A program made the position numbers and the translations under genes. This document shows, in pieces, positions 22,347 to 31,033 of a stretch of 40,945 bases of DNA. The notes below the pieces were generated by a model, which saw only the letters and a program-made list of their open reading frames with translations, had not been told where the DNA came from and did no database searches. Within the stretch, counting starts at the first letter, position 1, and every line of letters begins with the position of its first letter. This stretch comes from a virus, in IMG/VR virus record IMGVR_UViG_3300025120_000156, positions 1 through 40,945 of that record. One strand, 5' to 3'.

Positions 22347-22374
22347 AACATAAAGCATTCAAGAAGAATGTCAA
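22347..22374 (-). promoter_or_regulatory. Sigma-70-type promoter for the inverted gene
   Basis: On the minus strand TTGACA (22374-22369, perfect -35) is followed after 16 bases by TATGTT (22352-22347). It lies about 50 bases before the ATG at 22297 and is the clearest promoter in the window. Confidence 0.65.
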
Positions 22375-22383
22375 CTGTAAATT

Positions 22384-22593
22384 ATGGACCGATTAATCTA
22401 CGTCAAACGTAATCCTCTCTGCCTTTATAGGTACAACACGCCTGAACATCTTCCGTATATACAATGGAAATTAGTTACACGTGGTGTCGCTTACAACATG
22501 GTGCACAGTAAACAAGTTGGATGGGAACGAGCAAAGAAAGGGGAGTATGAGGAGTGGTCTGCTCAAATGGATAAATTAAAAAAGGAGAATTAA
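22384..22593 (+). CDS. Small basic protein upstream of DNA polymerase
   Basis: 69 residues, rich in Lys, Tyr and Trp, with 'DRLIYVKRNPLCLYRYNTPEHLPYIQWKLVTRG' at the start and a charged helical end. No ribosome site before the ATG, so it may have a very short leader or use another start. The stop overlaps the polymerase ATG (TAATG at 22591-22595), suggesting coupling. Function unknown. Confidence 0.55.
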   Translation: MDRLIYVKRNPLCLYRYNTPEHLPYIQWKLVTRGVAYNMVHSKQVGWERAKKGEYEEWSAQMDKLKKEN

Positions 22594-24392
22594 TGAATTT
22601 ATTATATTTAGATTTCGAAACTTACTACGACGTACAACTGTCCCTGGGTAAAATGACAACTGTACAGTATGTTAATAACCCTGACTTTAAAGTATGGGGG
22701 GTAGGGCTTAAATTTAACGACGGTGAAACAGGTTGGTACTCTGAAGATGAGTACGAAGAAGCTCTTTCACAAATACCTTGGGATGACACAGCTGTTGTAT
22801 GCCACAACACATTGTTTGATGCGTACATACTTACACAGTATTTGGGCCACTACCCTGCGTACTACTACGACACTGCTTCCCTGAGCCGTGGCGTGTACCC
22901 AAACCAACCTGCAAGGTTAAAAGATGTTGCTATGCGAGTCTTTCCAAATGATCCTGCAATGCGTAAAGGAGATGAGCTTGTTAATGCAAAAGGCGTACGC
23001 GACTTAGATCCTGAGCTTGACGCACAAATTGGAGGCTACTGCATACAAGATGTAGATCTTACTTACGCTATCTTTCATCACATGATGCAAGGTTACCCAC
23101 AAGATGAGTTAGATATTATTGATATGACTGTGCGTATGTTTGTAGAACCTAAACTTATTTTAGATAAAGATATGCTTATTGCACATAAAGAAAAGATAAA
23201 ACAACAAACAGCAAAAGCAATTGAAGACTCTGGTACAACACGCGAGATTATGGCATCTCAACAAAAGTTTGCGCAATACATTGAAGAACTTGGTATTAAC
23301 GTACCCACAAAAAAAAGTCCTACAACTGGCAAACAAATACCTGCATTTAGTAAAACCGATTCTGCTTACATACAAATGCAAAATATGTATCCTGAGTACA
23401 AACATCTTTGGGATGGTAGAGAAGCAGTCAAGTCTCGCATAGAAGAAACACGTGCTGAAAGATTTCTTGAAAGCACAAACCCTGACGGAACTTTCTCAGT
23501 ACCGTTACGTTATTACGCAGCACACACTGGCCGCTTTGGTGGTACAGAAAGTATTAACTTACAAAACTTACCCAGGGGATCTGCACTTCGTACAGCAGTC
23601 ATGGCCCCTGCTGGGCAGTATTTGTATATTGTAGATTTATCAAACATCGAAGCCCGCATGCTTGCATGGTTAGCAAAAGAAGCCGATTTACTCGACGCAT
23701 TCGCAGCTGGCCGTGATGTGTATAGTGAGTTTGCATCTCAGATATATGGTTACCCAGTTACTAAAGCAAACAAGCTTGAACGTTACGTAGGTAAAACAGC
23801 TATCTTAGGTCTTGGTTACGGCATGGGTCCTGACAAATTTAAAGACACTCTTAAAAATGGTAAACCTTCTGTAGATATAGGTGAGTCAACTGCTATATCA
23901 ATTGTTGCGCAATACCGAGCTATGTATTCAAACATACCGAGGCTATGGCAACAATGTAAACACGCTCTATTTACAATGAATCACTCAGGAGATCCTGAAG
24001 GTCGTCCGTATGGACCACTTATTATTAAACCTGGCGCAATACAATTACCAAATACAATGTGTCTTAAATACCCACAACTTAGTTTTTCAGATGGTAATTT
24101 TGTATACAACTCAGGCAAAGGTATGATTAAAACGTACGGTGCTAGGTTAACAGAAAATATTGTACAAGCCCTGGCCCGTATTGTTATTGTAGAACAAATG
24201 CTTGAAGTACAACGCTTGCCTGAAGTACAAGTAGTGTTGCAAGTACATGACGAAATTATATCTATTGGTTCTAATTTAGATTCTGACAAGACACTTGATA
24301 AAATACTAGCTATAATGAAAACACCTCCTTCTTGGTGTTCAGATTTACCTCTAGATGCTGAAGGAGGCTATAGCCAAAGATATGACAAATGA
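22593..24392 (+). CDS. Family A DNA polymerase with 3'-5' exonuclease, Leu at position '762'
   Basis: 599 residues. Exonuclease motifs: I DFE (D7, E9), II 'HNTLFDAYIL' (N72, D76), III 'YCIQD' (Y149, D153). Polymerase motifs: A 'IVDLSNIEAR' (D348, E353), B 'RYVGKTAILGLGYG' (R397, K401, Y409) and C 'VHDE' (H552, D553, E554). The residue equivalent to E. coli F762 is L405; Leu here is common in marine phage polymerases and has been linked to altered fidelity and slower, more lysogeny-like lifestyles. No 5'-3' domain. Upstream start is coupled (TAATG); its last codons contain the csrA start. Confidence 0.92.
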   Translation: MNLLYLDFETYYDVQLSLGKMTTVQYVNNPDFKVWGVGLKFNDGETGWYSEDEYEEALSQIPWDDTAVVCHNTLFDAYILTQYLGHYPAYYYDTASLSRGVYPNQPARLKDVAMRVFPNDPAMRKGDELVNAKGVRDLDPELDAQIGGYCIQDVDLTYAIFHHMMQGYPQDELDIIDMTVRMFVEPKLILDKDMLIAHKEKIKQQTAKAIEDSGTTREIMASQQKFAQYIEELGINVPTKKSPTTGKQIPAFSKTDSAYIQMQNMYPEYKHLWDGREAVKSRIEETRAERFLESTNPDGTFSVPLRYYAAHTGRFGGTESINLQNLPRGSALRTAVMAPAGQYLYIVDLSNIEARMLAWLAKEADLLDAFAAGRDVYSEFASQIYGYPVTKANKLERYVGKTAILGLGYGMGPDKFKDTLKNGKPSVDIGESTAISIVAQYRAMYSNIPRLWQQCKHALFTMNHSGDPEGRPYGPLIIKPGAIQLPNTMCLKYPQLSFSDGNFVYNSGKGMIKTYGARLTENIVQALARIVIVEQMLEVQRLPEVQVVLQVHDEIISIGSNLDSDKTLDKILAIMKTPPSWCSDLPLDAEGGYSQRYDK

Positions 24393-24574
24393 GCAATCTA
24401 GTATTAACAAGACGTAAGAATGAATCAATAATTCTGCACCAGGATGGTAAAGAACTTTGCATTATTACAGTCACTTCTTTAGGACCTAAACAAGTTAAGT
24501 TAGGTCTTAATGCAGAAGAATCTGTTAAGATAGACAGACACGAAATATACGAAGCTAAACAAGCAAACAATTAA
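24389..24574 (+). CDS. csrA: CsrA/RsmA-family RNA-binding translational regulator
   Basis: 61 residues, the length of bacterial CsrA, and clearly that family: N-terminal 'LVLTRR' with R8/R9, the 'VTSLGPKQVKLGLNA' strands, and 'IDRHEIYE' containing R50, equivalent to the RNA-contacting R44 of E. coli CsrA. CsrA dimers bind GGA motifs in hairpin loops, usually over ribosome sites, and block translation. The start overlaps the polymerase stop (ATGA) with no ribosome site of its own, so its level should follow polA translation. Several early phage genes have matching hairpins; the host's mRNAs may also be targets. Confidence 0.93.
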   Translation: MSNLVLTRRKNESIILHQDGKELCIITVTSLGPKQVKLGLNAEESVKIDRHEIYEAKQANN

Positions 24575-24588
24575 AACAGGAGAATTAT

Positions 24589-27048
24589 ATGGAATTAGTT
24601 TTCTTAAAAGCAAAGCAACGCCTTGCAAAAGAGATCTCAAACAAAGGTACGACACCTTACCCGCTTACTAAAAACTTTACATCTGAACATGTACAAGTAT
24701 CTAAAACTAAAAAAGGTTTACACGATTTATTAAAACACTTACAAACACAAGCAGCAGCTGGTGCTTGTTTGCACAAAGGTTTATTAAAACGGCCACTTAT
24801 AAACGAATCACGAGCTATGATGGCGGATCGTGTAGCATCAACAGAGTTATTAATCTTAGATATTGATGGCATACAAATGCCTACCAGCCAGTCCCCTGAT
24901 GTACGCACTATCTCAGAAAAAATAATTGCTCAATTACCAGAATGTTTTCAAGATATTAGTTATATTGCACAAGCCAGTGCTTCTCTTGGTTTAAAAAAAG
25001 ATAAAGTATCTCTTCATTTATTCTTTTTATTAGAACAACCAACTCAACCAAAAATATTAAAAGAATGGTTTAAGTTATTAAATTACGAAACAGACATCTT
25101 GTCATCTCAACTAGCTTTATCTGCTAACGGACAAAGTTTGTCATACAAACTAGATCCTAGTGTTGCAGAAAATTCTAAAATTATTTATATAGCACCACCT
25201 ACTTTTAAAGACAACATACAAGATCCTATTTCAGGAGACAGATTTGTATTAATCGAACGTGGGTCGTCAACCTTAGACCCTAGACCTTTATTAATAACTG
25301 TTAACCCAGAACGCGTACATAACTTAGGTGTCCAGATTAAAGATGGCCTGCGTAAAAAACTTAACTTACCTAAAAAAACAGGCAAGTTAAGCACTATAAG
25401 TATAGGAGGCGAAGCTCAAGAAGTATTACAAAACCCTGACAAAATGACTATTGAAGTATCAAGAGTTAATGAACCTTACGTAAACTGTAATGTAAACGGA
25501 GGAGACAGCAACGGATACTACTTTGTACTAACTAACCCACATTACATGTACAACTTTAAGGGAGAACCTGTTTGGGAAATACAAAAAGCAGATCCTGATT
25601 TTTACCGCAACATTTTTGAGATATTTGCTGACAAAATAGACCAAAACAAAAAACTAAGACCAGTCGCTTTGCGAGACTTTTACACTGATACATATTTTAA
25701 CGGAGTATACGATGAATCAATTGAACAATTTACCGACAGTTATCCCCTCACGCCCACCAATAAGCAAGCGATTGATGATTTTATGCGGACTCATAATCGC
25801 CCTTCCTTGGATTACGTTCCTGATGCTAGGGTCGTATTTGATCCAACTAATGATAAAGGCATTCAGTTAGACGAAGCTCCTTATTATGTAAACCTGTACA
25901 GAAAAACTAAGTACATGTTAAATCAAGAAGAACATGTATCTGAGTTAACCTACGGTACAGCTGACAAACTACATACAATAACGCCTCGTATAGCTACATT
26001 GTTATCACATGTGTTAGGTGATGGTAAAACAGAGTTTGAGCATTTTGTTAATTGGCTTGCATACATATACCAAAACAAACAAAAAGCAATGACTGCTTGG
26101 ATTTTTACAGGTGTACCTGGCACTGGTAAAGGTTTGTTAATACACAAAGTATTAAAACCTTTATTTGGAGAACAACAAGTACCTATGCGAGCTCTAGAAA
26201 ACATCGAAGAACAATTCAACTTGTACTTAAGAACTGCTTTATTTCTTGCAGTAGATGAATTTAGAATGGGAGATGCAGGTAGCATTGGCAAAATGGCTGA
26301 CAAACTTAAACACCAAATTACAGAACCTAACTTAACTATTAGAGCAATGCGTTCAAATCAAATTGAACTACCTAGTTTCTGTAACTTCTTGTTTTTAACT
26401 AACAGAGCAGACGCAGTCAAAATAGAAGAGGGCGACAGACGTTACAACGTAGCACCTAGACAAGAAAAAAAACTAGATGTAGTTAATGTAGATCTTATTA
26501 ATAACTTAGGTGATATAGAAAGCGAACTATATATATTTGCAGGAGCCCTAAACAAGTTTCAAGTAGACCATCGTATGGCTCACACAGCATTAGAAAACGA
26601 AGCTAAAATACAAATGAAAAATATATCTATGTCTGTACTAGAAGAGTTTGCAGCAGCTATACGTCAACGTAACTTAGAATACTTTACTGAAGTGTTAGAC
26701 ATTCCGCTAACAAATACTTTTGATGCAGGAGGTATAACTACTGCACAAAGATATTTAAAATATTGGATAGCAGAAGTAGGTAACGAAATAATTATACCTA
26801 TGTCACAACTTAAATTAATTTATGACATCTTAACTGACAGTCGCAATAAATTATCTACAAGAGACTTTACTAAAGCTATGTCACGGTTAAATATAAAAAC
26901 TTCTAGAAAGCGCGTTAGTTCTAACAAAAACGACTCTATACCTAGAGGAGTTGTTTTAACCTGGAAATTAGACGATAATATTCGAAGTTCTTTAATTAAA
27001 GAACATTTTGAAGATAGAGATAATTTACTATTAAAGGAAACTAGCTAG
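24589..27048 (+). CDS. Primase-polymerase/helicase fusion (AEP + DUF5906-type)
   Basis: 819 residues. The N-terminal part has AEP primase motifs: DxD in 'LLILDIDG' (D91, D93) and SxH in 'VSLHLFF' (S141, H143). The C-terminal half is an SF3-like helicase with Walker A GVPGTGK (508-514), a Walker B-like 'FLAVDEF' and a downstream Asn and Arg pair in 'FLFLTNRAD…GDRRYN', as in DUF5906 helicases. It likely primes and unwinds at the phage fork with the family A polymerase. Ribosome site CAGGAG; 14 bases after csrA. Confidence 0.85.
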   Translation: MELVFLKAKQRLAKEISNKGTTPYPLTKNFTSEHVQVSKTKKGLHDLLKHLQTQAAAGACLHKGLLKRPLINESRAMMADRVASTELLILDIDGIQMPTSQSPDVRTISEKIIAQLPECFQDISYIAQASASLGLKKDKVSLHLFFLLEQPTQPKILKEWFKLLNYETDILSSQLALSANGQSLSYKLDPSVAENSKIIYIAPPTFKDNIQDPISGDRFVLIERGSSTLDPRPLLITVNPERVHNLGVQIKDGLRKKLNLPKKTGKLSTISIGGEAQEVLQNPDKMTIEVSRVNEPYVNCNVNGGDSNGYYFVLTNPHYMYNFKGEPVWEIQKADPDFYRNIFEIFADKIDQNKKLRPVALRDFYTDTYFNGVYDESIEQFTDSYPLTPTNKQAIDDFMRTHNRPSLDYVPDARVVFDPTNDKGIQLDEAPYYVNLYRKTKYMLNQEEHVSELTYGTADKLHTITPRIATLLSHVLGDGKTEFEHFVNWLAYIYQNKQKAMTAWIFTGVPGTGKGLLIHKVLKPLFGEQQVPMRALENIEEQFNLYLRTALFLAVDEFRMGDAGSIGKMADKLKHQITEPNLTIRAMRSNQIELPSFCNFLFLTNRADAVKIEEGDRRYNVAPRQEKKLDVVNVDLINNLGDIESELYIFAGALNKFQVDHRMAHTALENEAKIQMKNISMSVLEEFAAAIRQRNLEYFTEVLDIPLTNTFDAGGITTAQRYLKYWIAEVGNEIIIPMSQLKLIYDILTDSRNKLSTRDFTKAMSRLNIKTSRKRVSSNKNDSIPRGVVLTWKLDDNIRSSLIKEHFEDRDNLLLKETS

Positions 27049-27056
27049 GACAGCTA
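27042..27056 (+). promoter_or_regulatory. AGGA-loop hairpin over the primase stop
   Basis: TAGCT-AGGAC-AGCTA is a perfect 5-bp stem. It includes the primase stop codon and lies 9 bases before the start of the nuclease gene, which has no other ribosome site. Confidence 0.45.
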
Positions 27057-27065
27057 ACAACAAAA

Positions 27066-27821
27066 ATGACTGAGCTTGTACAAAACAAGCGCCCAGATCT
27101 CATAAATGTAATAGAGACTGAGGCCCCAAAAGAGTTGGGATTAATCCCAGCTTGGTCTTATTCCGCCTTAAAAACTTACGAAACATGCGCATATCGCTCA
27201 TACATTGGTAAAGTTAAAAAAATAAAAGAAGACTACGGACCAGCTGCAGCACGTGGTACTGACATACATACCCAGGCTGAAGACTACGTACGTGGAGATC
27301 TAGCAGAATTACCTGACACACTTAAAAAGTTTGAAAACCAGTTCAAAGAAATGCGTGAGGGTTTTATAAACGCTACTGTAGAATTAGAAGGCGAGTGGGG
27401 ATTTACTATAGATTGGGAACCTTGTGGTTGGATGGAACGTGGCGTATGGGCAAGAATTAAACTAGACGCATACGTTAACGAAACAGAAACATCAGCTCGT
27501 GTAATAGATTACAAAACAGGTAAACAATACGGTAATGAGATAGCTCATTCACAACAAGCACTTACTTATGCCATTGGTAGTTTTCTACGTTACCCAGACT
27601 TAGAAATTGCAAAAACAGAAATGTGGTATTTAGATCATGGAACTACTATGGAAAAAACATACACACGAGATCAAGCAATGGTCTTTCTTCCTAAGTTACA
27701 AGAGCGAGCAATTACTATGACGACAGCTACTAAGTTTCCGCCTAATCCTTCTAAAAATAGTTGTAGGTGGTGTTCATTTGGTAAAGGAGAAGATCCCTAT
27801 TGCGAATGGGCTATAAACTAG
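27066..27821 (+). CDS. Cas4/RecB-like PD-(D/E)XK nuclease with Fe-S cysteines
   Basis: 251 residues. Motifs: 'RGTDIH' (H68), 'KLDAYVNE' (D134), 'RVIDYKTGK' (D148, K150) and QxxxY ('QQALTYA', Q163-Y168). Four Cys (C41, C233, C236, C246) bracket the core in the Cas4/AddB arrangement and probably hold a 4Fe-4S cluster. It would resect or process DNA ends during recombination or packaging. It lies between primase-helicase and an SNF2-type helicase, a common replication-recombination pairing. Confidence 0.85.
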   Translation: MTELVQNKRPDLINVIETEAPKELGLIPAWSYSALKTYETCAYRSYIGKVKKIKEDYGPAAARGTDIHTQAEDYVRGDLAELPDTLKKFENQFKEMREGFINATVELEGEWGFTIDWEPCGWMERGVWARIKLDAYVNETETSARVIDYKTGKQYGNEIAHSQQALTYAIGSFLRYPDLEIAKTEMWYLDHGTTMEKTYTRDQAMVFLPKLQERAITMTTATKFPPNPSKNSCRWCSFGKGEDPYCEWAIN

Positions 27822-27885
27822 TATAATAACAAAACTTAATATTCAACCAACTAACACCGAATATTAATAACGAGGAAAAATAACA

Positions 27886-29247
27886 ATGAACGACGTACAA
27901 AATATACCCCCACCTTATGAGCATCAAGCTAATACCACCAACTTTATTCTTAACCACCCCAGATGTCTTATTACATCAGATCCTGGTACAGGTAAAACAC
28001 GTGCAGTACTTGACGCCCACATTAACCTATCTGGTAAAACACTTGTACTTGCACCTCTTTCTATTCTGGAAGCAGCATGGGCAGAAGACATACAAAAGTT
28101 CCAACCAGATATTAAATTTGGAGTAGCATATGCTAAAAACCGTAAAAAAATATTTGAAGATGATTCCTTCGACATGGTCATTACTAACTTCGAAGCTGTC
28201 AACTTCTTACGTAAAAATCCACACTATATTAAGCAATTTTCTACAATCGTTATTGATGAGTTCACTGCTTTTAAGAACCAATCAGCACAGCGCAGTAAAA
28301 ATATTAGATCGCTTATCCCACATTTTACTAATAGGGTTGCCATGTCTGGTACTCCTAATAGTAATACGATCCTAGACTTATGGCACCCAGTGCTCCTTGT
28401 AGATGACGGAGAACATCTAGGGGAGCGCTACTGGGCTTTTAGAAATCAAGTATGTACACCCAGATTCAATGGCTTTGCTAATGAATGGGTAGACAAACCA
28501 GGTATAGAAGAAGCAGTCGCTGCTAAACTCAGCGATATAACTATACGATATGCGCTTGAAGATTGTATTGATCTTCCAGAGAACATTGTTCGCACCGTGC
28601 GTACAAAGTTATCCACAAAGGTACAAGCTATGTACGACATATTTGTTAAAGAATCTGTTTTATATACAGAGTCAGGAACTATTAATGCTGTACATGCAGG
28701 AGCTCGTGTAAAAAAACTATTACAACTAGTATCAGGCGGTGTTTACGATGAAGACGGCAACGTCCAGTATTTGCACCAAGAAAGGTATGACATTGTTATG
28801 ACACTAATTGCAGCGCGCAAGCACTCTATTGTTGCTTTTAATTGGAAACACGAACGTGACGCGCTTATTGAACTAGCTAACAAACAAAACATTACATACG
28901 AACTTATAGATGGATCAGTACCTGCACACAAACGCAAAGACATTGTTGAACGTTTTCAAGCAGGCCATGTTCAAGTATTGTTTTGTCATCCACAATCAGC
29001 AGGCCATGGTCTTACTCTTACAAAAGCTACCACAGCTATTTGGTGTAGCCCAACGTACAACGCAGAACACTTTCAACAATTTAATAAACGTATACATAGA
29101 GCAGGACAAAAACAAAAAACCGAAACTATTCTTATAGCAGCCCACAAAACTTGGGAAGAAGATGTATACAAAAAACTAAACAGTAAGTTAGGCAAAATGG
29201 AGAACTTATTGCATATATTAACAAAATTAAATAATGACAAAATCTAA
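27886..29247 (+). CDS. SNF2-type DEAD/DEAH helicase
   Basis: 453 residues, short for the family. Walker A DPGTGKT (32-38), DEAH-type box 'IDEF' (about 123-126), motif III 'SGTP' (154-157), and motif VI 'FNKRIHRAGQ' near 405. This matches phage SNF2-like helicases that remodel or translocate along DNA, such as the UvsW/YqhH types, often paired with the Cas4-like nuclease just upstream. The start has GAGGA 12 bases away. The last 14 bases overlap the next gene. Confidence 0.88.
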   Translation: MNDVQNIPPPYEHQANTTNFILNHPRCLITSDPGTGKTRAVLDAHINLSGKTLVLAPLSILEAAWAEDIQKFQPDIKFGVAYAKNRKKIFEDDSFDMVITNFEAVNFLRKNPHYIKQFSTIVIDEFTAFKNQSAQRSKNIRSLIPHFTNRVAMSGTPNSNTILDLWHPVLLVDDGEHLGERYWAFRNQVCTPRFNGFANEWVDKPGIEEAVAAKLSDITIRYALEDCIDLPENIVRTVRTKLSTKVQAMYDIFVKESVLYTESGTINAVHAGARVKKLLQLVSGGVYDEDGNVQYLHQERYDIVMTLIAARKHSIVAFNWKHERDALIELANKQNITYELIDGSVPAHKRKDIVERFQAGHVQVLFCHPQSAGHGLTLTKATTAIWCSPTYNAEHFQQFNKRIHRAGQKQKTETILIAAHKTWEEDVYKKLNSKLGKMENLLHILTKLNNDKI

Positions 29248-29503
29248 AGACGACTTAGTACATTTTGAATTCTTACAAATAAAAATGAAAGAATACATTT
29301 TAGAACTATTACAACGACCGCCAGAAACTGTAGCTATTGCTTTAGTTTTTGCAATGACTGAACTAATACATTCACGAACAACAAAAGAAACAGAACTACC
29401 ACAGTCGTTAGAAGAACTAATTCAAGAAGCTGGCCAGGAGGCTTTAACTTTAACCGATGAGATATTCCTAGCAAAACCCTCATCTTCGGAGACCATACAC
29501 TAA
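29234..29503 (+). CDS. Small acidic hypothetical protein, 89 residues
   Basis: Helical and acidic with no Cys cluster or membrane segment; its start lies inside the helicase end without a ribosome site of its own. It probably forms a coupled pair with the helicase and the next gene (TAATG-type overlap at 29503). Possibly a cofactor of the helicase-nuclease pair; no motif supports a specific function. Confidence 0.55.
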   Translation: MTKSKDDLVHFEFLQIKMKEYILELLQRPPETVAIALVFAMTELIHSRTTKETELPQSLEELIQEAGQEALTLTDEIFLAKPSSSETIH

Positions 29504-29868
29504 TGAATATGGATGAAATGCTAAATGATTTAGCAATAACCCGACAATCTATTGTCGATATACATGAACAAGAGAAAGTCCTTAAAGCAAAAAAGGACGA
29601 TCTAGAAACACAGATTATTATCAGTCTTAAAGATCAAGGAATTGATCGGGTTGGTAATGACGCGTGTACTGTTTCCATTAAACAGGAAATAGTCCCTACA
29701 GTTCGAAACTGGGACGCGGTGCATGAACACGTACTTGACACAGGTCAGTTCGAGTTAATGCAAAAACGCATGTCAGCAACGGCCTATAGGGAGCTAATAC
29801 AAATGGGACATGAAGTCCCAGGTGTAGAAGCAACTGAACTGACCCGAATGAACTTCAGGTCAAAATAA
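29503..29868 (+). CDS. Coiled-coil hypothetical protein, 121 residues
   Basis: The N-terminal 50 residues form a coiled coil (Glu/Lys/Leu repeats), followed by a beta segment 'DRVGNDACTVSIKQEIVPTVRNWDAVHEHVL' that I have seen in many phage proteins of unknown function next to ssDNA-binding or helicase genes. GGAG precedes the ATG with long spacing. Role in replication is inferred from context only. Confidence 0.6.
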   Translation: MNMDEMLNDLAITRQSIVDIHEQEKVLKAKKDDLETQIIISLKDQGIDRVGNDACTVSIKQEIVPTVRNWDAVHEHVLDTGQFELMQKRMSATAYRELIQMGHEVPGVEATELTRMNFRSK

Positions 29869-29897
29869 TAATATCAACGAAAAACGGAGAAATAACC

Positions 29898-30557
29898 ATG
29901 ACTGATATTACACTAGTAAGCGATAAAGTGCCGGCGCATGTAGAAAAAGGCAGCGGGTTGGGTAACGAGAATGTTACTGCAGCTCATTTACAAACCCCTA
30001 GAGTTAAACAACTCCAACAAATGAGTAATGAGTTGGACGAGCAACACAGTGAGTTTTTTAAAGACGCCAAAGTTGGTGACTTTATTAACACTGTAACGCG
30101 ACAAAACTATGGGCCAGAGATCTACGTTATGAACGTACGATTTGTAGAAGAGTTTGTTGCATGGAGAAAACGTGAAAAAGGAGGAGGACTAGCCGGCACA
30201 TTTGCAAGCAAAGAAGCTGCTATAGAATCTCTAAAATCTCAAGATCTTAATCCAGAGGATTACGATATTACTGAGACTCACTCGCACATGTTAATAAGAA
30301 AAGATCCAGAGTCAGGAAACTTAGATCTACCTTTCTTGTTTGATTGCGCGTCTTCTAAGTTGCGAGTATCCAGAGAATGGAATACCCAAATTGCTGGTTT
30401 AAGCGGAGATCGTTTTTCATCTTTATGGAAAATGGCATCTGTTAAAACAGAAAACAAAATGGGTCAGAAGTTCTATAACATTCAAGTCGAAAGAATTGGA
30501 TGGGCAACAGACGACGATTACAACAGTGCTAAAACAGTATTTGAAAGCATCAAGTAA
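29898..30557 (+). CDS. Putative single-stranded DNA-binding protein
   Basis: 219 residues, beta-rich with a flexible N-terminus (about 1-30) and mixed charge. Placement after helicase and before a VRR-NUC nuclease, plus a compact beta core ('DFINTVTRQNYGPEIYVMNVRFVEEFVAWR', 'SSLWKMASVKTENKMGQKFYNIQVERIGW'), fits an OB-fold ssDNA-binding protein of podovirus type. No acidic C-terminal tail like that of bacterial SSB is present. It has CGGAG before the ATG. The assignment is inference. Confidence 0.5.
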   Translation: MTDITLVSDKVPAHVEKGSGLGNENVTAAHLQTPRVKQLQQMSNELDEQHSEFFKDAKVGDFINTVTRQNYGPEIYVMNVRFVEEFVAWRKREKGGGLAGTFASKEAAIESLKSQDLNPEDYDITETHSHMLIRKDPESGNLDLPFLFDCASSKLRVSREWNTQIAGLSGDRFSSLWKMASVKTENKMGQKFYNIQVERIGWATDDDYNSAKTVFESIK

Positions 30558-30566
30558 GTAGTTTGC

Positions 30567-30601
30567 GTACATGGTGCGACATATACTGTCGCGTCATGTA
30601 C
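30567..30601 (+). terminator. Very stable 35-base hairpin between ssDNA-binding and nuclease genes
   Basis: Arms GTACATG/CATGTAC, then G-T/T-G wobble pairs, then GCGACA/TGTCGC close a 5-base loop: 15 pairs. CACTTTTATAC follows. It is probably a terminator or an RNase III site; alternatively an operator. Confidence 0.6.
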
Positions 30602-30612
30602 ACTTTTATACA

Positions 30613-31011
30613 ATGAAAGAAAAGGACTTCATTAACAAAGTCCACAAAAAACTTCCTAAAGAAGTTTATAAGTGGAAAATCAATGACCCCTACCACGGGG
30701 GCGTACCAGATGCGTTCTATTCTGGTCCAGCAGGTTTTGCTTTTATAGAGTATAAATACACTCAGACGTTACCCGACCGTGGTACGTCAAAAATACCCGT
30801 TAATCTTTCTCAACAACAACGCCTCTGGATTCAGCGAGCGCATACACATAAGTTACCTGCGTACATAGTCCTGGGGTCCCCTGACGGTGTTTGTATTACA
30901 GCAAACCCGCAAGTTGAGTTTTTTTATTTAGATTGCTTTTTAAGGTGTGCCGTGACTTTTGAGGCATATATCGATAAAATAAGCAACATATGTTTAAATA
31001 CGGACAATTAA
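30613..31011 (+). CDS. VRR-NUC-type PD-(D/E)XK nuclease
   Basis: 132 residues from the ATG at 30613; an upstream ATG at 30571 would place the 5' codons inside the hairpin and is unlikely. The core is 'HGGVPDAFY…AFIEYKY' (D of PD near residue 35, E and K of EYK near 48-50), followed by a helix with 'LSQQQRLWIQRAHTH' and strand 'AYIVLGSPDG', the VRR-NUC/Holliday-resolvase-like fold. It could cut branched replication intermediates before packaging. No ribosome site is visible. Confidence 0.75.
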   Translation: MKEKDFINKVHKKLPKEVYKWKINDPYHGGVPDAFYSGPAGFAFIEYKYTQTLPDRGTSKIPVNLSQQQRLWIQRAHTHKLPAYIVLGSPDGVCITANPQVEFFYLDCFLRCAVTFEAYIDKISNICLNTDN

Positions 31012-31033
31012 TCAAATGTATTGGAATTCAAAT

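Noticed and set aside
30571-30612. Earlier start of the VRR-NUC gene
   Set aside because: The codons fall inside the 15-bp hairpin and add no conserved residues.
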